From Coniferiporia sulphurascens (taxonomy: Eukaryota; Basidiomycota; Agaricomycetes; Hymenochaetales; Hymenochaetaceae), in NCBI GenBank assembly GCA_002794785.1, contig NBBA01000005.1, forward strand, positions 496,001-560,000: 64,000 nt of DNA, given 5' to 3'. Position 1 is the stretch's first letter, and every line of letters starts with the position of its first letter. Below, one piece after another: positions 21,449 through 33,308 of the stretch. Under the pieces are notes generated by a model. It searched no databases, was not told the DNA's origin, and saw nothing but the letters and a program-made list of their open reading frames with translations. A program made the translations under genes and the position numbers.

Positions 21449-24400
21449 ATGTCCCGTGGCACACCGCATGCATCTGAACACTTGACTGAAACGTGCCACA
21501 CGGTGGCAGGGCTCGATTCGAAGGAAGAAGTGACGGCGGAAGCAAAAGAGGAGGAGCGCGAGCGCCGTCTAAAGGGTGCTGTGCGACGATTTTACGCACT
21601 CGGGGAGCTCATTGAAACTGAGCGTGGGTATGTCAATGATTTGAAGGTGCTTGTCGAGGTGAGAAACATTTTCTGTCGGCATTGTTTCGTTTCTGGTTTC
21701 TGTGTTCGTGCCACTGCTTCGTTTCATCCAAGCCTTCTCCCGTTTTTGATCCGTTTTATTTTGGTTAATCTATTACCGCTATCACAACTCCGCTTTCTCA
21801 TATTCGCCAATATCTCGCCCGCCTCCTATTCACGCAACTGCCTTCTACGCTCACCTGATTTCCCGATTCATACCTTCACATCAGTTTCTTTTGGTCTTTT
21901 CTTTTTTATTGCTTGCACAAGTCTCATATCGTCGTGCACCACAGCGTGCACGTTTCGAGGTCTATTTTTGCAATTCCTTATCTTTCTTGCTTCTTTTTCT
22001 CCTTTTCACACTTTTTATCTGTCCTCCCTTTTTGTGCCCGAGGGCGCGCCGAGGAGCGCGGGGGGCGGGACGCTTCTCCGATTGGTGCATCTGACGTAAT
22101 ACAGATGCGACGGCGAATGTACGGGCGCGCGATGGGGCGGTTAGCTGTTAAGCTAGTGCCTTACACTATAGCTGTGTAGTCTGGGACTCTATGCGTATTA
22201 AGGCACGCATGCCCAAGGGCACGAGGTTTCGCGACTCTCCGTCTCTGTCGCGTCCGCCTTCATGCTCGCTATTCCACTTCAGGTTTCTCTGTTTGCGATC
22301 TCAATTTTGATCTTTACCGTGTCTCGGCACTTCTCCCGGATGAAAGGAGTAGAAGTGTTCATGGGTTCAACAACGTTGAAATATTGAGGGCGAAGCCCAG
22401 CATTGCATTTATACTTTTCTGGCACTTTCTCCGGCATTTGTTTCCACCACTGATATATGCTGACGTAATATAATCTGCACAGGTCTACCTCACCTCGCTT
22501 GGTGCACTACCGACGTACGAGCCTTGTATCACCGATTCCCCGACAGAAAACGCGCCGGGTCCATCCTCTCCACGCACACGAAGAGACGCGCATATACGCT
22601 CTTACCAGTACCCGCCTTCAGCTTTCCCGGTGCCCCAACCCGAGTTCAGAGCAGCAGAGATTAAGGTTCGCCCCGCACCCACGCACGTGCAGCAGCGCCC
22701 TGGAACGTGGGCAGGACAGGATGCAGAGGGGAGGTCTGGGTCGATTGAGTGGGAACGTGGGGTGAGGAGCTCGCTTGACAGCACAATGGAACGCGAGGTA
22801 AAGGTGCGGAACGAGCGGGACCACCAGCTGGGGCTTGGACATACTCGCACGCATAGCGTGGGTACTGTGGCCTTGGGCTCAGTAGGGGCCGCTCAGTCTC
22901 ATAGGAGGCGCGCGTCTTCTGACTCATACCAACGTTTCCCGGCGGGCGACCATACCCCCGTATCCCCGTCTTCACCTCATCCACTACCTTTGAACCCCCC
23001 ATTATCTCCAACATTACGTGCAGCACTGACGGACATAGAACGACGTGGTCTCGCCCGAGGTGCTGCGGAGATCCTGGCCTTACACGAACGGATTGTGCGA
23101 CGTATCGAGGAGGCGTTACTGCCAATACAATTGGGTCAGGCTCGAAATCTGAGCTATGCTCAGACAAGTAGGGGACGCGGAAGCGAGGGAATGGATGGAG
23201 GACGGGACAAAAAGCAGATTAAAGACGAGCGGGAACGGGTCGAGGTTGAAGCGGAGGTCGAGCAAGCCGTGCGTGCAGTTTGCCAAGTGTATGCCGACGA
23301 GGTCAGTGTTCCAATTTATTTTCCATTTTCGCGTATAACGCGACCACGTGATCAACTCGCCATTGTGCGACATCGTGGCGCCAATCTTCCGGGAGATCGG
23401 ATCTGCGCCAGCTTCTTTTATTGATCTACCCGCTTTCTGCCGCCGGCCTGCTTTAACTGACGAACTTTAAACTTGCTTGTGGTCATCCTTGCAGGCACCG
23501 AATTTCGCGCCGTACAACTCCTTTTGTGCGGGACACACCGAAGCACTTGACACTGTACGTCGTGAAATGCGTATTCACGCCAGTGAGTGGCTGGAATGGG
23601 AGAAGAGGTGTGCAGAGGTTGCTGTTCAGGTAGCGATGTGCAGCCCCCAAGATTCCGGCACCGGCATCAAACAAAGTTCACAAAGTCCTCGAACACCGGC
23701 CCAGGCTCAGACGGAAGCACAGGCGCGCCTCGTTGCGCGATGTGCAAGTCGGGACGGTCTCCTTTCTACGCTTGCCTCGTCGACAGGGGGTAGTGTAGGT
23801 GATAACCGCGACGTGGATGATGCGCGCTCATCGACGTCGACATTGCGTCGGCGGCATTCTGCAAGCGCATCGACGGGTAGTCTACGCACGAGTGCAAGCA
23901 CCACGCTCAAGCATACCAAGAGCGATCCGACACCTCCCACTGCCTCTGCGCACAGCCACGGATACGGGCACGGATATGCAGGCGGCTACAGTGCGCTATC
24001 GGTCAAGCGCCTCTCACGTGGGCCACTTGTTGTGGTCACAGAAAAAGCTGGAGTAGCTTCTGGGAGCGAGGATTCTGGTGCCGGACGCGCTCTCGATCAG
24101 GAGCAGGAGCGTGAAAGGAGCGCGCGGATGCGACTTTCGTTTACAGACTATCTCATCAAGCCCGTGCAGCGTGTGTGCAAGTATCCATTGCTATTTGAGC
24201 AACTGCGGGCGCCGGGTAAACGAGAGCAGGATGGCCCTGTTTCCCCGACATTACCGGTGGATGACTTTGTGTTTGTGCCGCATCCTTCGAGCTCTGTCGA
24301 GCTTCCCAGAAGGAAGAGCGGCCAAGCGGCGTTCAGTTTTGGCGGGGACTCGGACTCGGATGATGATGGCGAGGACGAGGACGTCGATGATGGAGAGGAT

Positions 24401-26907
24401 GAAGCTGGCACTTGTGCGAAGGGTCCAGAGGATGCAGATTCAACCATCGAACGTGCCCTGCGTGCGATGCGCGGTGTTGCACATGATGTAGACGAAGCAC
24501 GGCGGCGGCGGGAGCTTGAGAATAAAAGTCGTCTCATTGCCGATCGGCTTATCGCAGGAATCCGGGGTGGCGAAGGACATTCGGCAGTCCTTGGCTTGGG
24601 CGACGATGCACAAGGAAGCGTGGAGGATGGCGGGGTCGAATCGCGTAGTGAGCTCGGGCACGCGAGTATAAGTGAGACGATGAAGCCACCCGCGCGTTCT
24701 CTATCATTTTCATCAGCATTCTCGCGCTCGCGTTCGCGGAGTGGGTTTTCGCGTACGGGCTCGCTTGTGCATCAGGCTGAGCAATGGGCGGGCGGACTGG
24801 GATCTGTAAACCCGGTAACGGGGCGACTACAGGTACCTGGACCACCATCGCGCGCGTTTTTGGCATCACTGGGTGCGTGTCTACTTGCCGGGTCGCTCGA
24901 CGTTGTCGTTGGCAACATCGATCGTACGACCAAAGTAACGCGGCGTGAGGGTGGAAGGAGTGATTCAATGCTGTCGCGACCAGTTTCGCACGTCCTATCA
25001 GGCGGGATGAGCATGGCTATGAACAACGGGTTGGCTACTTCTTCAACGTTCATCGCAACACCATTGCGTGAACCAGTCAAAGTGAAATATCTCGCAGCGT
25101 TCTTGTATGTCGGGGGATACGTCATTTTGGCGAAAACGCCGAAGGCTGGTGTTTATGAAGCCCGCCACTGGTTCTCGCTTGCTGATGAGACGATTGAGAT
25201 TGTAGATGTACGCGAACGCGAAGGTGACTTCATCTCTTGACTTCTGATAAGGCTTTCTCATCTGACATTTATCTGGCTTTTTAAGCCTTGCTGCCGTGCT
25301 CGTTTCATCTCATCTTTCATTCCTCCGGGCACCGTCTCGAGCTTGCGGCGGCATGCCAGCGCGAGAAGGAGCTCTGGTTGAACGCCGCACACCATGCACG
25401 TAGCATGCCATGCGTGTGGGATTTTGAGCCCGTGCCGACTCTTAACGTTTCTGCAAACCTCACCTCGTCTAGGACTCGCAATAGTATTGACGTACCCTTG
25501 GTCCCTTCAGTACCTTCAATGGTGAATGATACTCACGCGCAAAAAGCATATCCGTCACACAAGGCTTCGACCTCGACGCTCAAGACCGAAGCAGCCCTAA
25601 AGACCGGCCGGAGACAATCGCTAACGGGCTCGAGCGTTCGCGCTTTCTTCCTTAACGGCGCGGACGCAATGCTCGCCGCTCCGCTGCCCACCCTGCTCAT
25701 TCGACGTGTCTCGGCAACGCGCCGTGCGCAGACGGATCGATACCTCGCTGATGTGCTCTCGCAGCCACTACTTGCTGCACGCCTGCATGCGAAGTCGCAC
25801 GATGAGGTACTGTTCCGTGATCCGAACCCTCCCCAGCAAGGCCCGAGCATTGGTGTCGGCACGATAGCGAAAAACAAGCTGATGGCGCGTGAGAGTGTGC
25901 TTGTGTCCAAGCAGTGTGCGCCTTCTGTATGTGCATCCTTGGCCACTTCCGATCGGCTGTCGATCATCTCGGACTCGCCGTCGAGCATCACGGTGCAGAA
26001 GCAGGGCACGCTTCCCCCCGTACCGCCTGTCAAAACAAACAAGAAGTTACAAAAGAGGCTTTCTTTGGGCATGCGACTTACTCTTCCGAGTCCGCTTGCG
26101 AATATAAACACGAAGGATAGTCGGACTTCGACGCCCTCGTTGCGGGGTGCATTCCCCCCAGATTCGCCCATGCCGAGCACCTCGACCTCTCATTCTCTTG
26201 ATCCATTGTCACGGTCATTGTGCTCGTCTGCCACGGCCAGTGCTGTCGCGCACAGTCCCGTTAACGATCTGTTCCCGCCGGAGGTGCGCGTAGTCGGCGT
26301 TGACAGTCCCCCACGCACGGCTGACGAATTGCCAAGCATGACCGATCCCTTGGACCATCCGAAACGCTCGCGATCATTCATTCGTAACTTCAAGGGTATC
26401 TTTGGCGTTCCTCGTTCCCTTTCCCCCTCTTCCGCTACGTCTAGCTCAAATTCCAGGCAAGCGTCGACGGAGAGGATGTCGAATATCCTGGATGAGGAAA
26501 GTGGACACCACGGGAATGTGCTGGCGCGGATGTGGAAGAATAGGCCTTCTCACCAGCGGGCTCAGAGTACGTTGGACATGGTGGGCGACTTGCAAATATC
26601 GTCGTCGACACTCGGAATTCCGCATCACGCAGAATCCTCAGACGCAAGACCACGTGCTAATCTCCTTTCTCGTTCGTCAAGTCTGTTCGTCATGAACCAT
26701 CGAAAGACAGATCGTTCGGTGGCGGAGATGATCAGAACGTCTCAACAATATGCGGAATCCTCGTCGGTCCGTCAAACCACTCGAAAGTCCGGATATACGG
26801 AGACACGTCAAGAGTCTCTGAGAAGATCCATAAAATATCGACTGTTCCCTGGAAGCCTCGTACCGTTAGCGCCAATGGAAGCGGCTCGCGAGCGGAGACG
26901 ATTATAG
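21449..26907 (+). CDS. RhoGEF with DH and PH domains (first of two)
   Basis: This Dbl-family guanine nucleotide exchange factor would activate a Rho or Cdc42 GTPase at the cell cortex. Exon 1 (21449-21658) ends in the start of the DH domain (YALGELIETERGYVNDLKVLVE). An 824-nt intron follows (21659-22482), and exon 2 resumes VYLTSLGALP. The DH domain is stretched by long low-complexity inserts and continues across a 193-nt intron (23302-23494) to FAPYNSFCAGHTEALD and the conserved end motif FTDYLIKPVQRVCKYPLLFEQL. An acidic stretch (DSDSDDDGEDEDVDDGEDE) and long Ser-rich loops separate DH from a split PH domain: VKVKYLAAFLYVGGYVILAK and RHWFSLADETIEIVD, then after an intron at 25224-25285 HRLELAAACQREKELWLNAA. 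The C-terminal 500 residues are Ser/Thr-rich and disordered. The start is the only ATG in frame near the DH domain. Which GTPase it acts on cannot be told. Confidence 0.88.
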
Positions 26908-29116
26908 TACGATCATTGTTCGTTCTTGGTTTTGATACTACAGATATCCTTGTCTCTTTACTCCTTTTTTTTACTGCATTCGTCTTGTCTTTTTCCTCTC
27001 TCCACTCAACGCTCTCAACGCCTATCTAATGTGTACATTGGCACCCTTGCACTCTCTCGTGCAGTCATATGTTGGTTTTTTTAATCTCGAGTCCAAAGTT
27101 GAAAGCAATTCATTCCCTTCATTTCTCCATACCTTCGCATGGCCCTCGATTCCTGTCCCCTTTCTTAAAGATATCTCAACGCACCTCGTTCTTTTTTCGA
27201 CTTGTAATTCTATTACGCGCTCCTTTTGACGCACGATTCTGCATTGTTCTTGTAGCACGTCCCGATATCACAATCATTGCTGCACTTCTCTCATCTTCCT
27301 ACCTTCGTTTTTTCTTCATTTTTTTCCCCTTCTCTCCCGTCCTTTGTACGTGTTTTGAGTCTCCCTCGGCCCCGTTGCATCGTATTTTATTCGCGGAGAA
27401 GAGACTGCCTTCTTATTAACTTAATCGGCCGTTCAGTCATCAGTCATCAGTCATAGATATTGATCGTTTTCATCATGCGTTTTTTTTTTGGCATTCATTC
27501 GCGATTCGTCGTACCGTGTGGCATGAAGGAAAGTTGGTTTGTATATATATGCATATGTAAGTACGTTGGGGAATGAAGAATATGAAGTGTCGGTATGTTC
27601 GCTGGCTCGTCCCGCTGAGGGGATATGTATAGGAGCTAGGATTAGTGTTATGGTCAGAGCCTACTCGACGCCGGTCGGTGCCGCCCAAGGCGGGACGTTG
27701 ATTAAGGTTTGTAATATATTTGAGATTGGACAAGCCTGGTCTGCGAGGGGCAGGACCATCCCTCGTTAGTAAGCATGGCGGCCCCACTATTGAAGGGCAT
27801 GGTAACAAGGACGGGTGTGTCTTCAGCTGGGGTACAGAACGAGAACGGCATGACGGACTCGGAAGGCACTGATTCAAGTCTCAAATCAAGGAAACCTATT
27901 CCGCTTTTTGCGTATACTACACGTACACGAACAGATGGCTGGACGATCCTGTGGAGCGCTACATACCGAAACATAGAACTAAGACCCCCTAGAATAACTC
28001 AGGAAAGTCTTCAACCAGACGGAGTCGGGAATCGGAGGCGGGGGGCGGTCCCGAGTTCTGTGACTCGGAGTTTCGGAGTTATGCCGTCCACGGGCGTACT
28101 AATAAAGCGTCAGCCCCGGTCCTCGGAGGTTGGTCCCCGGCATGTCCTTTTGTCGGGTAATGGCAACGGCTATAGCTATGGGCGAGGGTCGGACGTTGTG
28201 GAATCTGAACACGGGATATACAGATGGTGTTTTTGACTTTTTGAGGGGTTCTTGAGAGCTTTTCGGTGGAGGTTTCTCTGCTTACTGTATCGTGATGTGT
28301 GGGGAGAATGGCGATTAGAACTAGGCGCGAGCTGTGCCGTTCACGCACGCACGCCGGCGGCCTGGCCGAACGTCTAAAACTAGCGGGGTTCTTGGTTATG
28401 AGGATCCCGAGCCCGCGGCGAGAACATATACAAATACGCCTTTTGCATAGAGTTCGACGCAAGAACTTGGCTACCCTTGAGCGTGTTCTGATACTGTATG
28501 TCAAGGGACACCGATGGCTTCTGGATGCGTACGCACAGAGACAGAGAGGGGCGACAGGTACAAACACAGAAAAAAGGGAACTTGAAGTTTTACTGCGAGA
28601 TTGCGACAGGGGATTGCGACATTTGCGTCCGCGACGCGTGCGCAAGGCGTAGCGACAAAGGCCGAAAACGGAGTCCCGTCAATACATATACTCAGGTGTG
28701 TCGAGGTCATCCCAGCCGTGTGTTGTAAGCCATTTTTAGGAAGAAGGGGTGCCTAGTGCTTCGGTTCTCCCGCAGGCGGAAGAACTCGGGGCAGTGCATG
28801 GAATAACGGATATGGCGTTGCGGACCGTGGCCATAGAAAACGGTAGTAGTCTTCCTATTCTTGCTTTTATCCGTTTGAGAATCGTCTTACGTTTTTGGAT
28901 CCCATATGCCACACGGCGACACGTCGTCCTGAATCGGGTTTCCGATGGCCTTGAAAAACTGTACACAACATATAGCATTAAGTAGCAGACGTGTTGACAA
29001 GAAATTTGCGTAGGGGAATAGGAATAGGATTGCGAGGGGGTGCATATGCAAGGAGTTGAAGGAATATACTAATTTAACCATACGGTCTGTATGCAGGGTA
29101 TGAATATATTGGACTT
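26908..29116. other. Convergent intergenic region
   Basis: About 2.2 kb between the stops of the first RhoGEF and VTC1. The first 500 bases are T/C-rich (3' UTR). CAGTCATCAGTCATCAGTCATAG at 27435-27457 is a short tandem repeat of seven bases. The minus-strand frames at 27473-27877 and 28079-28645 and the plus-strand frame at 27775-28236 overlap each other, lack conserved motifs and show no joinable exons, so none is called. Confidence 0.5.
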
Positions 29117-29708
29117 TCAGGGTTCGGTAAATCGAAGGACGAAGTTCACGATGACAGCACCTGGACAGGAAAATGAAATAACAGGTAGTTTTTGGTTGAA
29201 AGAAAGCTCACCAAGCAGTGCGATACACAACACAGTCTAAATATTCTTTCGGCGTGAACATGTGAAATGGGAATGCCGATAGTAGGAGCACGCACCGGAC
29301 CGACCCTATCGTCGTACGGTCCCTTCCCACCTCGTCGGATCGATGCCGCACGCCAGTGATATGTGTAAAGGGCGTAGATCATGACTGCCATAGCTTCAAA
29401 AGACATGAATAATGTATCCAGGCCCAAATTAAAGAAAAGGAAACTTACCGACAAGGGAGAACATCCCCGCGCTGATTTTTCCGACCTTTTTGTGCGGAAC
29501 CCATTTGGCTTTATAACAAAGGAGATGCAAAATCGCGTACCTTATCACCAAAGTTTAGTAACCCTACGGCTAGTCCGCCGAGGACGACGGTGAAATGAAG
29601 CCATGAGAGGAATGTGCGCTCGTTCGCGAACGCCACCTTGGGCTCGACGCGGACAGGGAGCGCAATGCGCTTATTGGCTGTGCGCTGGAGGAGAGGTTGT
29701 GTCGACAT
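29117..29708 (-). CDS. VTC1: Vacuolar transporter chaperone 1 (VTC complex subunit)
   Basis: Vtc1 is the small membrane subunit of the VTC complex, which makes inorganic polyphosphate from ATP and moves it into the vacuole or acidocalcisome. Four GT...AG introns were removed by eye, giving 123 residues that track yeast Vtc1 end to end: [89 protein letters not shown], and a last helix ending [10 protein letters not shown]. Three membrane segments are visible at about residues 36-52, 62-80 and 101-119 (DUF202 fold). The basic residues next to the helices, which line the polyphosphate channel in the family, are present (R31, R83, R88). The gene is complete. It starts at 29708 and stops with TGA at 29119-29117. 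The N-terminal [16 protein letters not shown] motif makes this one of the safest calls in the window. Confidence 0.97.
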
Positions 29709-29799
29709 TGCGGATGTGGTATAGGTTGCAGGTCAAAAGGGATTTAGAACGGCAGGACTCGGTAAAGACGAGATAGGAGTGAGGAAGTGAAATGGGCCT

Positions 29800-30670
29800 T
29801 TATCCGCACAGAGATGAATTAGTCGCCTGGAAGTTTACCACAAACGCTTTCGCTTTGCTCAGCAGACCTGATAAGAGCCCCGGAAATGGTAGTATTGGCG
29901 GAAGAGCGCAGGAATAGATCAGGGCCCGAAGGAAATAGCAAGGTAGGTCAGAGGCGTTGGCAGGTATTGGGCAAAGGGGTGTGGTGGAAGGAGATGAGGA
30001 GGGCGATACGAGCCTCAGTGAAGTGAGCGGTAGGAGCACAAGAGGGGGATTAAGAGGGTGTGCAGAAAATAATATAGCAAGAAGCCCTAGTGAATAGGTC
30101 CGGAGGAGCACAGGCAGGACCACTCGCCACTCATTCCCGACGAACGTGCGTCGCCCGCCTCGTGTGACACCCTTGTCACTGATGGCCGTATTTGGTATAG
30201 CATTCGCATGGCCGGTCTGGCTGGAGTATTGATGCGTTTTCGACCATCCTTGTCGGCACAGGCATACGAGAACAAGTCCGTCCTCGTCTTTCGCCTTCGA
30301 TGATGCAGCCGTTGCAAGAAAGTCGCCGTTCACATGGTATCCCGCGTGCAGCTCTGTGACGAGACGCGTTCCGTCTTCCTTTTCAGTCTGCCGCGGCACA
30401 CCAGGCACTGCCGTAACCTGAGAAACACCGCTGATTGAGCGCTAAGTCAGGGATACGGAGTAATTAGAACCAAGGAGTTTATGCTCACACCAAAAATTGT
30501 TTATGATCATTTTTTGACGAATGTGAATGTTCAAAACTGGTCTCATCTGCGATCGAGTGGGAAGTAATTACGGACCTTTGTCGCGACGTTGAGCGGGTGT
30601 TCTTTTCACTTGTTCCTTCCGCGAGGTAGGGGATTAAAATGTTGAGGCTGTAATCAAGTGAGGATATCAT
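29800..30670 (-). CDS. Hypothetical protein with possible C-terminal membrane segment
   Basis: I do not recognise this protein. A first exon from ATG 30670 (MISSLDYSLNILIPYLAEGT, then a Ser/Thr/His-rich stretch) ends at a GTGTGAGC donor near 30490. It joins in frame after CTTAG near 30442 to SISGVSQVTAVPGVPRQTEK, then GYHVNGDFLATAASSKAKDE and GLVLVCLCRQGW. The frame stays open to TGA/TAA at 29800-29802 through a hydrophobic stretch (VVLPVLLRTYSLGLLAILFS) and a Leu/Pro-rich end, which may instead be intron or UTR. The open frame also extends about 40 codons upstream of 30670 without an ATG (EKVWRIWGLLFTTVGAFR), so the true start may lie further up and overlap the SWC4 promoter. Exon structure is uncertain; the gene probably exists but the exact product does not follow from the sequence. 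Confidence 0.4.
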
Positions 30671-30958
30671 TTGTACGGACAGAGGTTGGAACCGAAGGAC
30701 AGCTTCTGTGCACCTAAATGCCCCTACCGTGGTAAATAATAACCCCCAAATTCTCCAAACTTTCTCCGCCGCAGACGATCATGCACTCAAAAGCCACCGA
30801 AAGTTCATTTTAGCGTTATTTCCGTAAATGGTATGTTTCGGACAAATCCAGAAATGGAAATCGCACTCACAACCGTGACCAGCACCTAAGCCTATCACTT
30901 GGCCACCCAAAGCTTTACATCGCACTTTTCTTGAGCTCGCGCTTCTTGAACGACTTCC

Positions 30959-33069
30959 ATGATGACTAGCGGCGCGTCCGCGGCGGACGTGCGCAGTATT
31001 CTGTCCATCTCCAGTCCTTCTGGCTCGCAAACACCCGGGGCGTCCTCGTTCACGGGGGCAGCAGCAGCAGCAGGAGGCGTGATTCCAGCCAAGGGACGCA
31101 AGGCCAAGCCCGATGGCATCTCGCGCGAGCTGTACGCACTCATAGGGCCCTCTGCGCCGAGTCTGACCGCACAGCTTGCGAGGCCCAAGTTCAAGCCCAA
31201 ACCCAAGAACCTGTCTGGCGGAGGGAAGGCAGCGAAGTGGTGCGTACTCGAGAATGTCTTTCGACGTTGGATTGTTTCAGTGACTTTCTTTCTTGGGCTG
31301 TGGAAGGGAATGGCGCGATTTTAAGAATTTAGCGCGGAAAGACGGGCTGAAGTTGGGACACTGGGTTAAGGCCTCGTCGAATCCATCTCCAGGTCCGTTT
31401 TTCTCTGCGTTCTAATTGCCACGAAGCCAACGTCTTGTCTAGATTACCCATTTGCGAAATATAACGTGCAGCCGCAAGCCTATACGTACTCGCTTGACGA
31501 ATACACGAACTTCTTAGAAGGTAGATGCCCATTTTCGTAAGTCTGCGCAGTTCAGCAACTAATACATGTGGCCGATGTATAGAGGAGGGCTGGACAAAGG
31601 AAGAGACGGACTACCTGTTCAGTATAGTTCAGGAATATGACCTACGTTTCTACGTTATCGCGGACCGCTATGAATTTCCTGGGGGCCAACCCAGGTCGAT
31701 CGAGGTCCGTCGTATATTCTTGAGAATTAAAAGGAGACTCAGACGGCGTTCTAGGACTTAAAAGATAGATACTACGGCGTGTGTCGCAGACTCATTCGCA
31801 GCCGGCCATGGCCCGGTGACGAATCAGCCAAGACACAGGCTCTCACGAGTGTCTCATACGACAAAGGTCAATCCGCCATTGTCTCTATATAAAAGCCAGA
31901 TATGCTACAACATATTTATATCTACAGAACGCGAATTAAACCGCAAACGCTACATAGCCTCGCTCGAGAGTCGCACTCCCGACGAGATAGTGGAGGAAGA
32001 AGCGCTCTTCATCGAGCTCAAGCGTCTCGAGCAGTCCGAGCGAAACTTTGCTCGGGACCGCGATGAGCTCCTGCGCGTGCTCGCGGGCGTAGAGAGTGGG
32101 CTTCCTGGGGTCACGGCGCAGAGTGTGGTTGACGAGGAGGAATACTTGATGATGCTCGGCGACGGGAAGAGCGCATCGAAGAAGCGCAAGGGCGCCATGG
32201 ATGTCGACAGCCCTGTGAGCGCGAGCCCCGGCTTGAGTGCCCTCGGAGTGCCTGCAACACCTACGAGGAAGATGCCAAGTGCGAGAAGCGTTGCTCAAGG
32301 TATGCCTTCCCGTGAGCAGCTCAAAGGACTAATCAGCTGACTCCGGAGTGTACTTTAGACGCGATTCACTGCATCTACCGCACGGACGTGCCACAGAACG
32401 CAGTGACGACGACGAAAGCGGCGCACCAACCGGTCTTCCTGCGTTCGTACAAGATCCCCGTGCCGAAGGCGTCGCAGGCGCAACGTATCGCGCAGGTGCT
32501 CGGCGAACTTGGCATCCAGCACACGCGCCTTGTGATGCCGACGCGCGAGAACTGCATGCAGCTCGAGGCGCTGCTCGACGCGGCTGCTGCGCTTGTTGAG
32601 ACGAAGAAGGTTGTGGACCGGGTTGATCAGGAGATCCGTGTGTGCAAGGCACGCCTGGCGGAGCGCGAGAGGGAGGGGAGGGGCGAGGAGGGGGAAGGAG
32701 GCGCCGCGATGGATGTGGATGGTGATAGCGGTGGCGAAGACGATGCGGATGCGGATGCCGACGCAGATGCAGAGGCGGACGGTGATGCAGACGTCGATGT
32801 AGATGCAGACGCTGATGCTGACGCCGAAGTCGACCCGGATGCTGACGCTGATGCCGACGGAGAGACAGACAGAGCCGTCAGTCTTGCCCCAAGCGCAAGA
32901 AGCTCAGGAAGAAAACGGGCAAGTATTTTTTTCTCATTTTCCCTCCATACGCTCGTAAGGCTGACACGTATTCCTCGCTCAGAACAAGCGTTCGATGTCT
33001 GCGTCCTCCATGGGTTCCAACGTCACGTCGGCAACGCGGGCCCCAAGTCGGAAGCGCCAGCGATCGTGA
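30959..33069 (+). CDS. SWC4: SWC4/DMAP1, subunit of SWR1 and NuA4 chromatin complexes
   Basis: Swc4 (human DMAP1, fungal Eaf2) is shared by the SWR1 complex, which deposits H2A.Z, and the NuA4 histone acetyltransferase. The first ATG (30959, followed by a second) begins a Ser/Ala-rich leader, then the conserved GISRELYALIGPSAPSL and RPKFKPKPKNL. Short exons give LGHWVKASS, DYPFAKYNVQPQAYTYSLDE and the SANT domain EGWTKEETDYLFSIVQEYDL with FYVIADRYEF and LKDRYYGVCRRLI. An AT-rich intron precedes RELNRKRYIASLESRTPDEI, a coiled coil. The C-terminal DMAP1 block is VPKASQAQRIAQVLGELGI ... TRLVMPTRENCMQLEAL. An Asp/Ala repeat and a basic end (SRKRQRS) close the protein at TGA 33067-33069. All core parts of the family are present in order. 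The neighbour on the left is divergent with under 300 bases between starts, so a shared promoter is likely. Confidence 0.93.
32740..32862 (+). repeat. GATGCN hexanucleotide tract coding (Asp-Ala)n in SWC4
   Basis: About 120 bases inside the last large exon of SWC4 are built from GA(C/T)GCN units and encode an Asp-Ala/Asp-Val run of roughly 40 residues (DADADADADAEADGDADV and on). The third codon positions vary, so the array is not a very recent expansion. Confidence 0.85.
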
Positions 33070-33308
33070 GAGGTTCGGGTTGTGGCATGTAGCACCGGAT
33101 ATCTGTGTTTCGCATATTGTTGTATTATCTTGACTTCATTATGTTATGTTCTTCGTACCTCAGACTTCGTCGGTTACGAGTCAATTCATCTTATTAATGT
33201 GATATTTGGAACCAATCCGCTGACGATGAAGTACACAAGTTCGGACGCCAGCCTTTACAAGAGGGGTCAAGATACGGTGTAATGAGACATTAATCAAGCC
33301 TGCGCGTT
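33070..33308. other. Short convergent gap
   Basis: About 240 bases between the stops of SWC4 and the Myb gene. It is T-rich and holds only 3' UTR-like sequence. Confidence 0.6.

Noticed and set aside
29541..29560. Premature stop in VTC1 after NFGDK
   Set aside because: GTACGC after GACAAG is a splice donor, and the next exon continues VGKISAGMF as in yeast Vtc1.
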